Assembly: GCA_027563935.2 (NCBI GenBank)
Contig: CM050454.1
Span: 18,783,501 to 18,847,500, forward strand
Length of the DNA stretch: 64,000 nucleotides
Direction: 5' to 3'
From: Costus lasius
Lineage: Eukaryota; Streptophyta; Magnoliopsida; Zingiberales; Costaceae
Every line of letters begins with the position of its first letter. Within the stretch, counting starts at the first letter, position 1. Positions 21,184-30,579 of this stretch are shown here, piece after piece. The notes below the pieces were generated by a model. The model made no database searches. It was not told the DNA's origin and saw nothing but the letters and a program-made list of their open reading frames with translations. Position numbers and translations under genes: made by a program.

Positions 21184-21358
21184 TGTTACGACTCACTTAG
21201 TAAGCAAACTATTTATTAACTTGGTGAGCCGATTTGCAACGTGACCCAATTTATTAAAATGCTTAAGCCCAAGTTAACAATAGCAAGCCCACTAAGCCTT
21301 ATATACCATATAATCTCTTCTCCCACTTCCAATATGGGACTAAACTCGGGGTATTACA
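21184..21358 (+). mobile_element. TRIM-family solo LTR (175 bp)
   Basis: It begins TGTTACGACTCACTTAG and ends GGGGTATTACA, flanked by AAAAC on both sides (21179-21183 and 21359-21363). The neighbouring units supply the empty site. It matches the LTR-like parts of the elements at 26662 and 27070. The shared internal landmark is CTTCTCCCACTTCCAATATG followed by GGACTAAA. Confidence 0.9.
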
Positions 21359-21602
21359 AAAACTCCTCTGACTCTTCTTCAGAAACGAAGTAGAGGATGA
21401 AGATGACGTGCGGAGTAAACTAGAAAAAGAACACTGCTTCACCCTTCACGTGACTTCGCCAAGGAGAAGACATTGCCGACAGGAAGGAGGCACGTTCGTT
21501 CCTTCGTCGCCGTTGTCTCCAGCACGAGGAGAAAATGTCACCGACTAGAAAGAGGCGGATAAGCGCCGGAAGCAGCCTCCCTTCGGTGCTCTTCATCGAC
21601 GT

Positions 21603-21860
21603 GTGATCTCGCCACCAGATTCTCTTGCCTCCGTGAATGCCAGAAACAACGATGCATTTGCCTCTGCAGATGCCGGAAGTAGTGATGCATCCGATGAAGA
21701 GGCTGTTGTCTCAGAATTTGCCGAAGACATCGGCATCATTGATGCCAGCGACGCAGGATTTGAATCTCCCCTCTTGGGCCCACCGTCTCCTCCGACGAGC
21801 ATGATATCCACATGTAGGATTGAAGTGAAACTTTGGGGAAACCTTCTCCTCAATACTTGA
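21603..21860 (+). CDS. LTR-encoded acidic hypothetical protein, unit 2 of the 3' LTR (85 aa, shortened)
   Basis: Same protein as at 20251, but the upstream half is cut by an in-frame stop (DWK changed to D, stop, K at about 21546). The readable part therefore starts MISPPDSLASVNARNND and ends KLWGNLLLNT. Internal differences such as NDAFASADAG are mostly conservative. Confidence 0.38.
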   Translation: MISPPDSLASVNARNNDAFASADAGSSDASDEEAVVSEFAEDIGIIDASDAGFESPLLGPPSPPTSMISTCRIEVKLWGNLLLNT

Positions 21861-22386
21861 ACTTGAAGCGGCAAGGAAAAGAATCGGCAGAAGGTAAGTT
21901 TCCTTTTCTCCCTCCTTGGACTCTTTCTCCCTTCCTCTTCTCTCGACATCATCAACGGAGAATGACAACTCCGATAAAAAAAACTATTGACGGAGAAGGA
22001 AAACTCCGGTTATCGAAAACCATCCAACGGAAAAGGAAAACTCTGATAAAAAAAACTATTGACGGGGATGACAACTCTTGTGAAATAATTGTCTATAATG
22101 GAGAGAAAACTCCGGTGAAACAAATCTCCAACGGAGAGAGCAATTCCGGTAAAAAAAAATCAATTTTTATGTTGCCTTTGGCAACTATCATGGCCAGTTT
22201 GTCATTGAAAAATCCCTTTGCCGGTGATTTTTCTTCGATGGCAGAAACTTGATATGGCTGTTGGCGTTAAAGAGGGCTGGAAAGGAGAATTTCCTTTTCT
22301 AATGCTTCCCCACTAACAAAACAGACAGAAAATAAAAAAAACTCCTCTGACTCTTCTTCAGAAACGAAGTAGAGGATGAAGATGAC

Positions 22387-22770
22387 GTGCAGAGTAAACT
22401 AGAAAAAGAACACTGCTTCATCCTTCGCGTGACTTCGCCAAGGAGAAGATGTTGCCGACAGGAAGGAGGCACGTCCATTCCTTCATCACCGTTGTCTCCA
22501 GCACAAGAAGAAAACGTCGCCGACTGGAAAGAGGCAGATAAGCGCCGGAAGCAACCTCCCTTAAGTGCTCTTTATCGACGTGTGATCTCGCAGCCAGATT
22601 CTTTTGCCTCTGCGAATGCTAGAAACAATGATGCATCTGCCTCTGCAGATGCCGGAAGTAGTGATGCATCCGACGAAGAGGCTGTTGTCTCAGAATTTGC
22701 CAAATCGGCATCATTGATGCCAGCGACGCAGGATTTGAATCTCCCCTCTTGCGCCCACCGTCTCCTCTGA
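22387..22770 (+). CDS. LTR-encoded acidic hypothetical protein, unit 3 of the 3' LTR (127 aa, frameshifted end)
   Basis: The start MQSKLEKEHCFILRV and the blocks DWKEADKRRKQPP, ISQPDSFASANARNND and DASDEEAVVSEFAK match the other copies. A small deletion near 22705 shifts the frame, so the GIIDASDAGF block is replaced by SASLMPATQDLN before the stop. Confidence 0.38.
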   Translation: MQSKLEKEHCFILRVTSPRRRCCRQEGGTSIPSSPLSPAQEENVADWKEADKRRKQPPLSALYRRVISQPDSFASANARNNDASASADAGSSDASDEEAVVSEFAKSASLMPATQDLNLPSCAHRLL

Positions 22771-23320
22771 CGAACAGGATATCCACATGTAGGATTGAAG
22801 TGAAACTTTGGGAAACCTTCTCCTCAAGTTTGCGAACATATAGCCAGAAGGATCCGGCCATCTGATGGCTGGAATCGAGAGCTTTTCCGATGATCTCTAT
22901 TCTTTTTCTCAGCCACGAGCACCCGACGCTCATCCTCGACGAACTCAACATCCGGCCATCGGATCATCCTGAGATTTTGACCACACCCTATCAATTAGCT
23001 TGCACACTTGTGGTCAAAGGGATCCAATCATCCGATGGCTGGATCGCTGGATTCGTCTGATCTTTCTAGCATGCCTATTATGGATACCTCTAAGTTTCTT
23101 CTTGACGAACTTCAAATCTGTTCGTCCGATCATCCTGAGATTTTGACCACACCATCTCCTTGAGCGTGCAAAGCAATGATCAAAAGGATCTGGGCATTCG
23201 ACATTCGGATCACCGGAAACGAGTGATTTTCCGGTGACCCTATGAGTGATTTCCGGGTGACCATGCTCTATTGCTATTTTTTGAACTTCCTCTGTTCGAG
23301 AGTCATAATAAGTTAACTTA

Positions 23321-23726
23321 GGGACTGTTTGGCCCCGCTTTGAAACTGATTTTAATTTGCTTTTAAGCAGAAAGCAGTTAGAAAAATTGTTTGATAATGA
23401 AAAGTAGAAGCAAAAAAAACAATAAAAAGCAGAAGTTATGAAAGCTACAATTTGATGCATTTACAGCTTCTGCTTCTCTAAAAAAGTAATTTATATAATT
23501 TTATTTAAAATTTTAGGTATTATTATTTTAAATAATTTAAAATTTTTACAATAAAGAAAAAAAATATTATTATTTTAAATAATTTAAAATAATATATTTA
23601 TTTACTATTTTAAATTTTCACAATAGTTAAAAAGTTATTAACCAAACATCTTATAAATTTTAACAGTGCAGCACAGTATAATTTAGTACAGTTATAAAGC
23701 TATTAACAGTGAGGCCAAACAGACTT
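23321..23726. mobile_element. Tourist-like MITE (406 bp)
   Basis: The ends GGGACTGTTTGGCC and, inverted, AAGTCTGTTTGGCC are flanked by TTA (23318-23320 and 23727-23729). The 5' LTR at about 7404-7420 supplies the empty site AACTTAATCACGG. The TTA duplication and GGG..TGTTTGG ends fit the PIF/Harbinger (Tourist) group. The interior is AT-rich and non-coding. Confidence 0.85.
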
Positions 23727-24590
23727 TTAATGACGGCTGATTCCTAATTCTGGGCCTTAGTCTGTGTTGAAATAATTCCAGTAATTAAACAATTGTAATT
23801 GTCGGCTGCCACTTTGTCCATCTCTCATGTAGGCAACGATAAGAAGAAACAAAGTGCATGATGTAAGCAGCATTCCAGCATTCGCTACATCTCTACCAAA
23901 TTGCTGTCAGATTTTCTGCTACCAATCTGAAATTGGGCTTAAATTGGGCCAGCTTTTATAATAAAATTGATCCACGGACAAGCTGCAATGATGTAACCTA
24001 ATTCAGTCAAAAGTGATTTCAGATGAGGGATTATTAAATACTACTATCGTGTATGCAATGCGATAATCCTGGCCGATTGCAGCAGTCCAGCCTGAGCTAT
24101 AATTAAATCCTAAAGCCTTATGTTACTGTTTGGCTAGCTCAATGGGCCTGATTTAGTGTCATGTTGTCAGTAGTAGACCTTGTCTGTTTGGTCCTCGTTG
24201 ACTTTAGTCAAGTTCACTATAGTAAATCAATTTACATTAGAATTCAATCAAAGTTCAATTAAGCACATGAGCATAATTATCATGGAACAGGAGCCCATTT
24301 TAAATGGAACCCGAATCCAGTTGGATTTAAAGAACCTGTTCTTTGGCAAAGGATAAATTGAATTCAAATTCAAATCCTGAGTTCAATTCAGGTTGAAATA
24401 TCAGATTATCAGATTTACTAAGGTGAAGTCTTTGACCCTGATTTTACAACACTTGGTCCAAGAGCCCTGATTCTATTTCAAATATTTGGCCAAAAGGCCC
24501 ATATACCCATTTTGAATATTTAGCTCTTCAAAAGCTAATTCAGAATATATCAACTCTCTACGCTGTTGCATGATGCTAGCAGTATTATTT

Positions 24591-24634
24591 GAGAGGTGCG
24601 TACGTCGATACTATATATCGGGGCGTAGTTCCTC
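24591..24634 (+). other. Conserved LTR stem-loop, copy 4 (3' LTR)
   Basis: GAGAGGTGCGTACGTCGATA, a short loop, then TATCGGGGCGTAGTTCCTC. The inner stem CGATA/TATCG is perfect. Confidence 0.65.
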
Positions 24635-24677
24635 AATATTGTTATCGTATCATTCACAGCTGAAATCAGATTTATCG

Positions 24678-25017
24678 AACTTGAAATCAAATAGATATTT
24701 ACATAAATAATATCTATTGAGCTCGAAAAGATAAATATTCACATGTCCTTCATAGGTCGAATATTTATCAATTGACATGAAATTACTCATATGTCCTTCA
24801 TAGGCCGAGTATCTGTCATATCGAAAAGATAAGTATTCACATGTCGTTCATAGGCCGAATATTTATCAAATGACACGAAATTACTCATATGTCCTTCATA
24901 GGTCGAGTATATGTCATATCGAAAAGATAAGTATTCACATGTCCTTCATAGGCCAAATATTTATCGAATGACCCAAAGATATTCATATGTCCTTTATAGG
25001 ATGAATATCTGTCACAT
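24678..25017 (+). repeat. Hairpin array in the 3' LTR
   Basis: Same alternating design as at 8411-8733, for example GATAAATATTC..GAATATTTATC at 24730-24769 and TACTC..GAGTA hairpins after each. The last hairpin here has arms AGATATTCAT and ATGAATATCT, better paired than its partner in the 5' LTR. Confidence 0.85.
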
Positions 25018-25382
25018 TGATCAAATCTGATTTGCTGAACCGTCTCCGGAAAAAGCATTGATTATTTCTAACTTTTGTCACTTATCTATCTCTTAGCTAA
25101 TGATGAGCTTTATATTGAAATGAAATTGTAAGCCTTTTATGGCAGATGTTATGAATGAATGATATTGTTCTTCCGAATATTTGTCTTTATTTTGATTTTA
25201 TATGTTTAGATCTCTTAATCAAAGTGCCCTAAGCTATTTAGGGGTAATTAACAATGAATGTTTGCGTTCATTGGAAGCCATAACCCACTTAAATAAAAAA
25301 ACCCTATATCCATAAGGTGAATTTGAAATGGTCGCACGATATTTTTTTATAAAATTGAAATTGAACCATTTTTAACCCAACA

Positions 25383-25756
25383 GAAGAACCCTCTTCCTTT
25401 CGCTTCCTTCCACAAAAACCACGAGTAGCAATTGCTAACAAGCACAGTGGAGAGGGGTGAACCGCTCGCCTCCGAAGTGGCCAAGCTCGGGTCCAACAAG
25501 CTAGAATCCTAATTAAGTCACAAACATGAACATGGCATGCTAGTTTGCTGCATTTGCAAAATGCAGACTGTGTCATGTGTCATGGGTTCAATCTCTTGCA
25601 ACCACAAGCACAAATCCTATTTTTTTAATTAAATTTCTTTTAACTAAACTTTATTTACCATTTAGGAAAATTCAATAAAAAAATCTGTAAAAATCTAGAT
25701 AATTCATAAATATTAACTTTAAATATTTACTAATATTTTGAGACATAACAATATAA
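25383..25756. other. Unassigned sequence right of the Tat element
   Basis: It begins with GAAGA, the probable right target duplication. A short minus-strand frame (25304-25576) is Arg/Ser-rich and not recognised. The rest is AT-rich without features. Confidence 0.35.
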
Positions 25757-25827
25757 TTTATAAGGTAAATTTGAAATAGTCGAACTATATTTTTATACTT
25801 TTCAACTTAACCAATTTTGACCCAACA
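25757..25827 (+). repeat. Terminal fragment of a further Tat-like LTR
   Basis: ATAAGGTAAATTTGAAATAG followed by an AT-rich run and CCAATTTTGACCCAACA reproduces the last ~70 bp of the Tat LTRs at 9104 and 25382. The upstream part is not recognisable. Confidence 0.55.
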
Positions 25828-26309
25828 CACATTATTAGGTACACCCCCACTACATCACTAACTTTTCAATGTTAATATGTGCCAACTTAGAATGCATGAT
25901 TAGGTGTTATAATTATTTAGTAGTAGTGATCTAAGTAGCAACTCCTTTGAGCTTGTTCACTTAGATATTTGGAGACCTTGTTCTATATGTACCAAGGATG
26001 GTCATCAATATTTTGTAACCTTCCTTGATGTCCATTCTTGAATATTCTAGGTTTTCTTGTTGAGGAGTGAGTTTGATGTTTTCTCTATATTTGAAACTTC
26101 TATGCATAAATAAAGACATAGTTTGATGCATCTATGAAAATTCTTATTATTGATAATGTATAAGAGTGTACAAGTTATGAGTTCAAAGAACTTTTGTGTC
26201 ACCCAAGGGATCATTTATCAAACTATTTGCTCCTATACTTCTCAATAAAATAGGGTTGTTGAAAAAAAAAATGGCACTTACTAGATGTTGCTCATAACCT
26301 TTTATTTCA

Positions 26310-26525
26310 CAAACATGTAGCTTGACAGTTTTGGGGTGAAGTAGTCTTTACATATTCATTCTCATAAATTGAGTAGTCATTTCACTATTGCAAGGCAAAA
26401 CACCATTTCTTTTATTTTCTTTCCTATAAATGTACCTTGACAGTTTTGGGATGATATAGTCTTTACATATTCTTTCTCATAAATTGAGTAGTCATTTCAC
26501 TATTGTAAGGCAAAACACCATTTTT
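26310..26525 (+). repeat. Internal tandem duplication (~123-bp period) in the copia integrase remnant
   Basis: The ~95-bp segment starting ATGTAGCTTGACAGTTTTGG at 26310 recurs at about 26433 with the same ending ATTG(C/T)AAGGCAAAACACC. A shared CTTTACATATTC block lies in between. Confidence 0.8.
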
Positions 26526-26661
26526 TTTGTTTTCTTTGTTTCCATACTTTTTTTTCTCATACACCTAGAGCCTTTGGATGTTTATGTTATGTTCATTTCT
26601 TGAGACAGGGAGTTGATAAACTTAGTCTCTAGGATATTCAAGGACTTTTCTTGGGTATTCT

Positions 26662-26995
26662 TGTTATGACCCACTTAGTTACCTCACAAAGACTTATATA
26701 CTGTATTATTTTTTCTCCCACTTCTCATGTGGGACTCAACCGATGTATAATAATCTCCCCCACTTAAAACATGACATCCTTGTCAAACCTAAGACCTAAT
26801 GCATGTCCAAGAACCATCTCTCAATCGGTAACATTTGAGGTCAACCCAATGACAATACTACTATTGTCGATAACCCTTTTCTATTGGCCTCACTATGCTT
26901 AAAATTAAGCTTTTCTTTGATACTATTTTCTTATGCTTATATACTATATTATCTTTTCTCCTATTTCTCATATGGAAGTAAATCGAGGTATTACA
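26662..26995 (+). mobile_element. TRIM element (334 bp) inside the copia pol remnant
   Basis: Flanking pentamers ATTCT (26657-26661 and 26996-27000) are identical. The left LTR-like end starts TGTTATGACCCACTTAG, and the right end stops GAGGTATTACA. The internal segment has ATCTCCCCCACTTAAAACAT and a CTTTGATACTATTTTC end, as in 27070-27520. Both LTR copies are shortened by deletions. No coding capacity, as expected for TRIMs. Confidence 0.85.
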
Positions 26996-27069
26996 ATTCT
27001 AAAACTCAAAAGGGCTTCTATTATTTTGACTCAGTTACTCATTGCTCATTAAGTGTTGATATGTCCTTT

Positions 27070-27520
27070 TGTTAATAGTAACATAGTGAGTTAAATGGCA
27101 ACATTGCCCAATTTAAAATGTTTAAACCCAAGTTAATGGGATAATTGCACTAAGTCTTATATATCATATTATCTTTTCTCTTACTTCTTATGTGGGACTA
27201 AATCAAGGTCTAACAATCTCCCTCATTTAAGACTTGATATCCATGAGTCATTCCTTAGTCGGCAACATATGAGGTTAGTCCAATGATAACTCTACCATCT
27301 TTAACAATCTTTTCATATTGGTCTCTCACCATACTTAAGACTAAGTTTGTTCTGATACTATTTGGTATAACTCTCTTAATGAGTAAACTGATATATTAAC
27401 TTAGTGAGTTAAATAACAATATAGTCCAATTTAAAATGCTTAAACCCAAGTTAATGGTAGTAAGAGTACTAAGCCTTATTTATTATATCATTTTTTTCTC
27501 CTAGTTCCCATGGTATCACA
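27070..27520 (+). mobile_element. Second TRIM element, more decayed (~450 bp)
   Basis: Two LTR-like copies (about 27070-27214 and 27363-27520) share TAGTGAGTTAAAT, TTTAAAATG.TTAAACCCAAG and a CTAAG.CTTAT block. The internal segment reads AATCTCCCTCATTTAAGACT to CTGATACTATTTG. The end of the right LTR has a ~16-bp deletion. No convincing target duplication remains. Confidence 0.7.
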
Positions 27521-28078
27521 TATGTGGATACATTTCATATCACTCCTAATCCCTAAACTCTCTAAATGAACTTACAAACAAAATACTCCTCGTATTAGAT
27601 TAGACCCTTTGATAGAACATTCATTACTAGGGTCTATATCACCTCCATATGGCGTTATGCAAACTACCACTATAGGTTTATCACTAGTGTGCTCTAGCAA
27701 TGACCAATCCCTCCCCCAACCTTCATCCTTAGGTTCCCACCCAGAAGCCATTAATCTCTTTATTGCACTATGTAAAGTGAACTATTCCATGACCACTTAC
27801 CTTATTTCCTAGTATTTATCCTATGCTCACTTATTATTTAGGAGGAAATATACTCTAAAAAAAACCTCTTGTGGGTATTCAACCAATAGCATTTAAATGG
27901 GTATTCACCATAGAGAATAATCCTCTTTGATCCATGAATTACTACAAGGCATGCTTAGTTGCAAAAGGCTTCACGGAATAGTATGTTGTTGATTATTTTA
28001 ACACCTTTTCCTTAGTAGCCAAGTTGAATTCTACTAGAGTGCTAGTCTATCTAGCAATTAACTTTAATCTGGATTTGT

Positions 28079-29048
28079 AACTTTCACACGCGAAATTACG
28101 GGTTGTATTTCAATTACAACCCTGTTTTGTAACTTTCCTTACCCTTTTTCGCTTTCTAATCCTCTGAAATTATGGTTTGTTATAATCCTTTCACCATGAA
28201 AGCTTAGATCTTTTTATGGGACATGGGGTGTAATCCCCTTAGTTTGTTAATGACTAGAAAACATTGATTTTTGTCAAGTTTAATTTTAATATGATAATTT
28301 TACTTTTGTGATTGATTGTTCTTTAATTCTCTTTAGTTTTATAAATATCAGCATGTTTTAGAGTTTTGTGAAATAGACCGAGAGGTTGATCGTTTGAAAT
28401 TCGGAACCCTAGGAATCGTTGAGTTTGGAACTATCGTGAGAGATTAGGTAGTTTTTCGAATTCTGATCTTTAGTGATTTTATTGTCATGTTGAGTTTCTG
28501 ATACTTTGGATTGAGTTATTGTGTTAGACTTGATTTGATCTTGCACGAGAGTGAGGATCGAGTCGTCGGAAAACCATAAGTAAAACCTGTGTTGAGTTTT
28601 AGGATGTATGAGAGTGATCCTTGAGATTCCACTTGAGATGATTGACTTAGAATTCGGATGCACGAGAGTGATCCTTGAGTTCTTTGTTCAATGATTCACT
28701 TATCTTTAGCATTGAGAATAGATCTTGCACGAGAGTGAGGATCGGTTATCTGCATGATTGTCTGCACGAGAGTGAGACAATACCTTTATGAAGTGAATTA
28801 GGTCTTTATCATAATAGAATTAAACTGATAACCTTTATTTCCTTCTAGTCATTAGAATTAAGGTGGATGAAACCCTAGTCCCAATTTCTCTCTGATTATC
28901 TTTTTCGTGTGTTCTCCATCGTTGCTTTTCATCATATTCGGTTTGCTTAGCTAGTTAGAATACAACTATTTGGTACTTAACAATAAGGTCTCTGTGGTTC
29001 GATATCTATTTTTTTACTTCGAGTATCCGTGCACTTGCGGACACAACA
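28079..29048 (+). repeat. Truncated Athila-like LTR (3' part)
   Basis: It matches 16500-17451 from ACGCG.AAATTACGG.TGTA onward, through GGGACATGGGG.TGTAA, to the end TGCACTTGCGGACACAACA. The first ~880 bp of the LTR are missing. It joins decayed copia sequence on the left and a LINE fragment on the right. Confidence 0.8.
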
Positions 29049-29515
29049 ACGACTGCAATTCCAAAAAGTTTGAGTCCAAATAAAGTTGACAATATTGTGC
29101 ACATCGGAGTAATCCGTCCAAAAAGGTTGGAATTTGAAAAGTTTAGAGTGAGTTCTAATAGAGATACTGATATTGATCAAAATGGGAGCATGGTTAGAAA
29201 TCCCTCTAGCCAAATGAAAAATGGCAGATTTTCCAAATGTGTCTAGCTTGGGAGAGGTAGCAAAAACTCTATCAAGTCTGGACATAATTTTATTGTGCCC
29301 CTTCCTATTGTTGGACCAAGTATAAGGAGGCCCATTGAATCCCATGTCCACAAAACTATTAGCGAAGATGAAGTTGCGAAAGCAATTAACCAAGTAAGAG
29401 GTAGAGTTGTCTCTACCCCCGAACTTATCCTCTAGGTGAAGGATACAATTAAAATCCCCATAAATTAACCAAGGGGAATCAGTGTAATGCATAGAGGCAA
29501 GAACATGCCACATAG
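29049..29515 (-). pseudogene. LINE (L1-type) endonuclease fragment
   Basis: On the minus strand the frame reads MWHVLASMHYTDSPWLIYGD then FNCILHLEDKFGG, FVDMGFNGPPYTWSNNR, IMSRLDRVFA and SNHAPILI. These are the GDFN, YTW(S)N, LDR and (S)DHAP-type blocks of AP-endonuclease domains of plant LINEs. The final SDH is SNH here, so the catalytic Asp is replaced. The fragment is bounded by LTR sequence on both sides, with no RT part present. Confidence 0.85.
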
Positions 29516-30528
29516 TGTTTTGACACATCCTGCAAGTGCACGGTAATGTCGAAGTTATATAAAAGGTTGTCGAACCCACAGGGAGCAAGGTTAAGTACTA
29601 GAAAATCTAAGTCTCAATAGCTAAGCAATTCATAACAGGGTTTTAGAAATAGTAAGCGAGAACAAGGAAATCAATTACAACAATGCGGTAGATATCTATA
29701 GAGAGAGATTGGAACTTCAGTATCCACCACACTGATAAATCTACTGCATTAAAAGTTATCTATTACAAGTGTTCATAAAATTGCATAAGGAAATTTCCCA
29801 AAAGTACAGGATGCCCCCTCTCGGTCGGTACACCCTGGTGCCTATCTAGAACGATCTCCCACTCTCACGGTAGATCATTCTAGATAAACCCAATGAGTTC
29901 AATGGACGATTATGTTACCCTCGAGCGAAATCTAAGCACTCTCGTGTCAAAGATTCACAAGTTTTACCTAGGGAATCCACCAACATGACCCTCTTCTCGG
30001 TTAGGATCGCATCGACTACCACACGATACGACGCGACCAAATCAATCTCATGAAATAATAGCACCAAGGTAAAATATACTCATATGAATATCAAAATAAC
30101 AAAATTTATTAAAATTGCATCAAAGAATTCATCAATGGGCTTCAACCAAGTCCCGAAAAGGGTTTTATGATATAATAGTCATGAAAGCTCACATAAATCT
30201 CTCTAAAATATTAGAGAAATTGCTATAAAACATTTTGGAGAGGAAGGAGAGGATGAACCGAACAAGATCCCTAAAAATCGTGAAGATCTGATGCTCCAAT
30301 CTCTCGAAATCGCCCCGAAAATACTGTGTCGCCTATTCCATTCACCCTAGCCACTTCGTGCACCGATTTATCCTTAATTTGGTAACAAGAAAGAGGGCTT
30401 TTATATTCATTGGATTCGCCTCCCTCTTAGCTTTCCAAAACATATTTTCTTACATTTTTTGGATTTTTCTAGGGCTCAAAATCAAAGAGAAACAGAGTAG
30501 AGGTTGGTCAATGAAGTCGCGATCACGA

Positions 30529-30548
30529 GTGAACCCTGCCGGGTTCAC
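30529..30548. repeat. Palindrome of the GTGAACCC/GGGTTCAC family, copy 1
   Basis: GTGAACCCTGCCGGGTTCAC within the Athila-like LTR. Further copies lie at 32822 and 32967 in the LTR, and at 36321, 36388, 36455 and 36533 in the internal region. Confidence 0.85.
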
Positions 30549-30579
30549 CCGACTATGAAGTCTACTGTGTAGTTCTTTC

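Larger units (their letters stand above)
19725..22830 (+). repeat. Tandem ~977-bp repeat units inside the 3' LTR (3 units)
   Basis: Units start at about 19725, 20702 and 21859 with (A/C)TTGAAGC..AAGGAAAAGAATCGG. Spacings are 977 and 1157 bp; the second unit contains the 175-bp TRIM LTR and its 5-bp duplication, so the true period is also 977. The array is one unit longer than in the 5' LTR, so unequal exchange or template slippage has occurred in one LTR. Confidence 0.88.
3063..25382 (+). mobile_element. Complete but defective Tat/Ogre-lineage Ty3/gypsy retrotransposon, 22.3 kb
   Basis: Two long direct repeats begin TGTTGAAGGTAAAAAA and end TTTAACCCAACA, with TG..CA termini. They flank a primer binding site, gag-like frames, protease, reverse transcriptase, RNase H, a second archaeal-type RNase H and integrase in that order. 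The double RNase H and the very long LTRs are hallmarks of the Tat lineage. The flanking pentamers GCAGA and GAAGA differ at one base. The coding region carries several stops, a gag core deletion and a mutated integrase aspartate. The two LTRs differ by many substitutions and indels, so the insertion is old. It has since received at least four secondary insertions: 5919-7401, 15623-17451, 21184-21358 and 23321-23726. Confidence 0.92.
19132..25382 (+). repeat. 3' LTR of the Tat element (6251 bp)
   Basis: It begins TGTTGAAGG and ends TTTTTAACCCAACA, matching 3063-9104. It carries three ~977-bp internal units instead of two, plus a TRIM solo LTR and a Tourist-like MITE that the 5' LTR lacks. It lacks the Harbinger-like insertion. 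The scattered substitutions against the 5' LTR show that both copies have aged independently. Confidence 0.92.
25828..28078 (+). pseudogene. Decayed copia pol (integrase to reverse transcriptase), interrupted by two TRIMs
   Basis: Reading through stops, 25935-26410 encodes a copia integrase core: PFELVHLDIWRPCSICTKDG, YFVTFLDVHS, then NFCVTQGIIYQTICSYTSQ and NRVVEKK. The GYSRTQKG-type block is split by the TRIM at 26662 (WVFL before, SKTQKGFYYFDSVTH after). At 27900-28070 the start of copia reverse transcriptase is readable (KWVFTI, YYKACLVAKGFTE, YVVDYFNTFSLVAKLNSTRV). Many stops and frameshifts show old decay. The order integrase then RT is the copia order. Confidence 0.82.

Noticed and set aside
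28977..29588. A 203-residue minus-strand frame as one gene
   Set aside because: Both ends of the frame run into LTR sequence; only 29049-29515 is LINE endonuclease.
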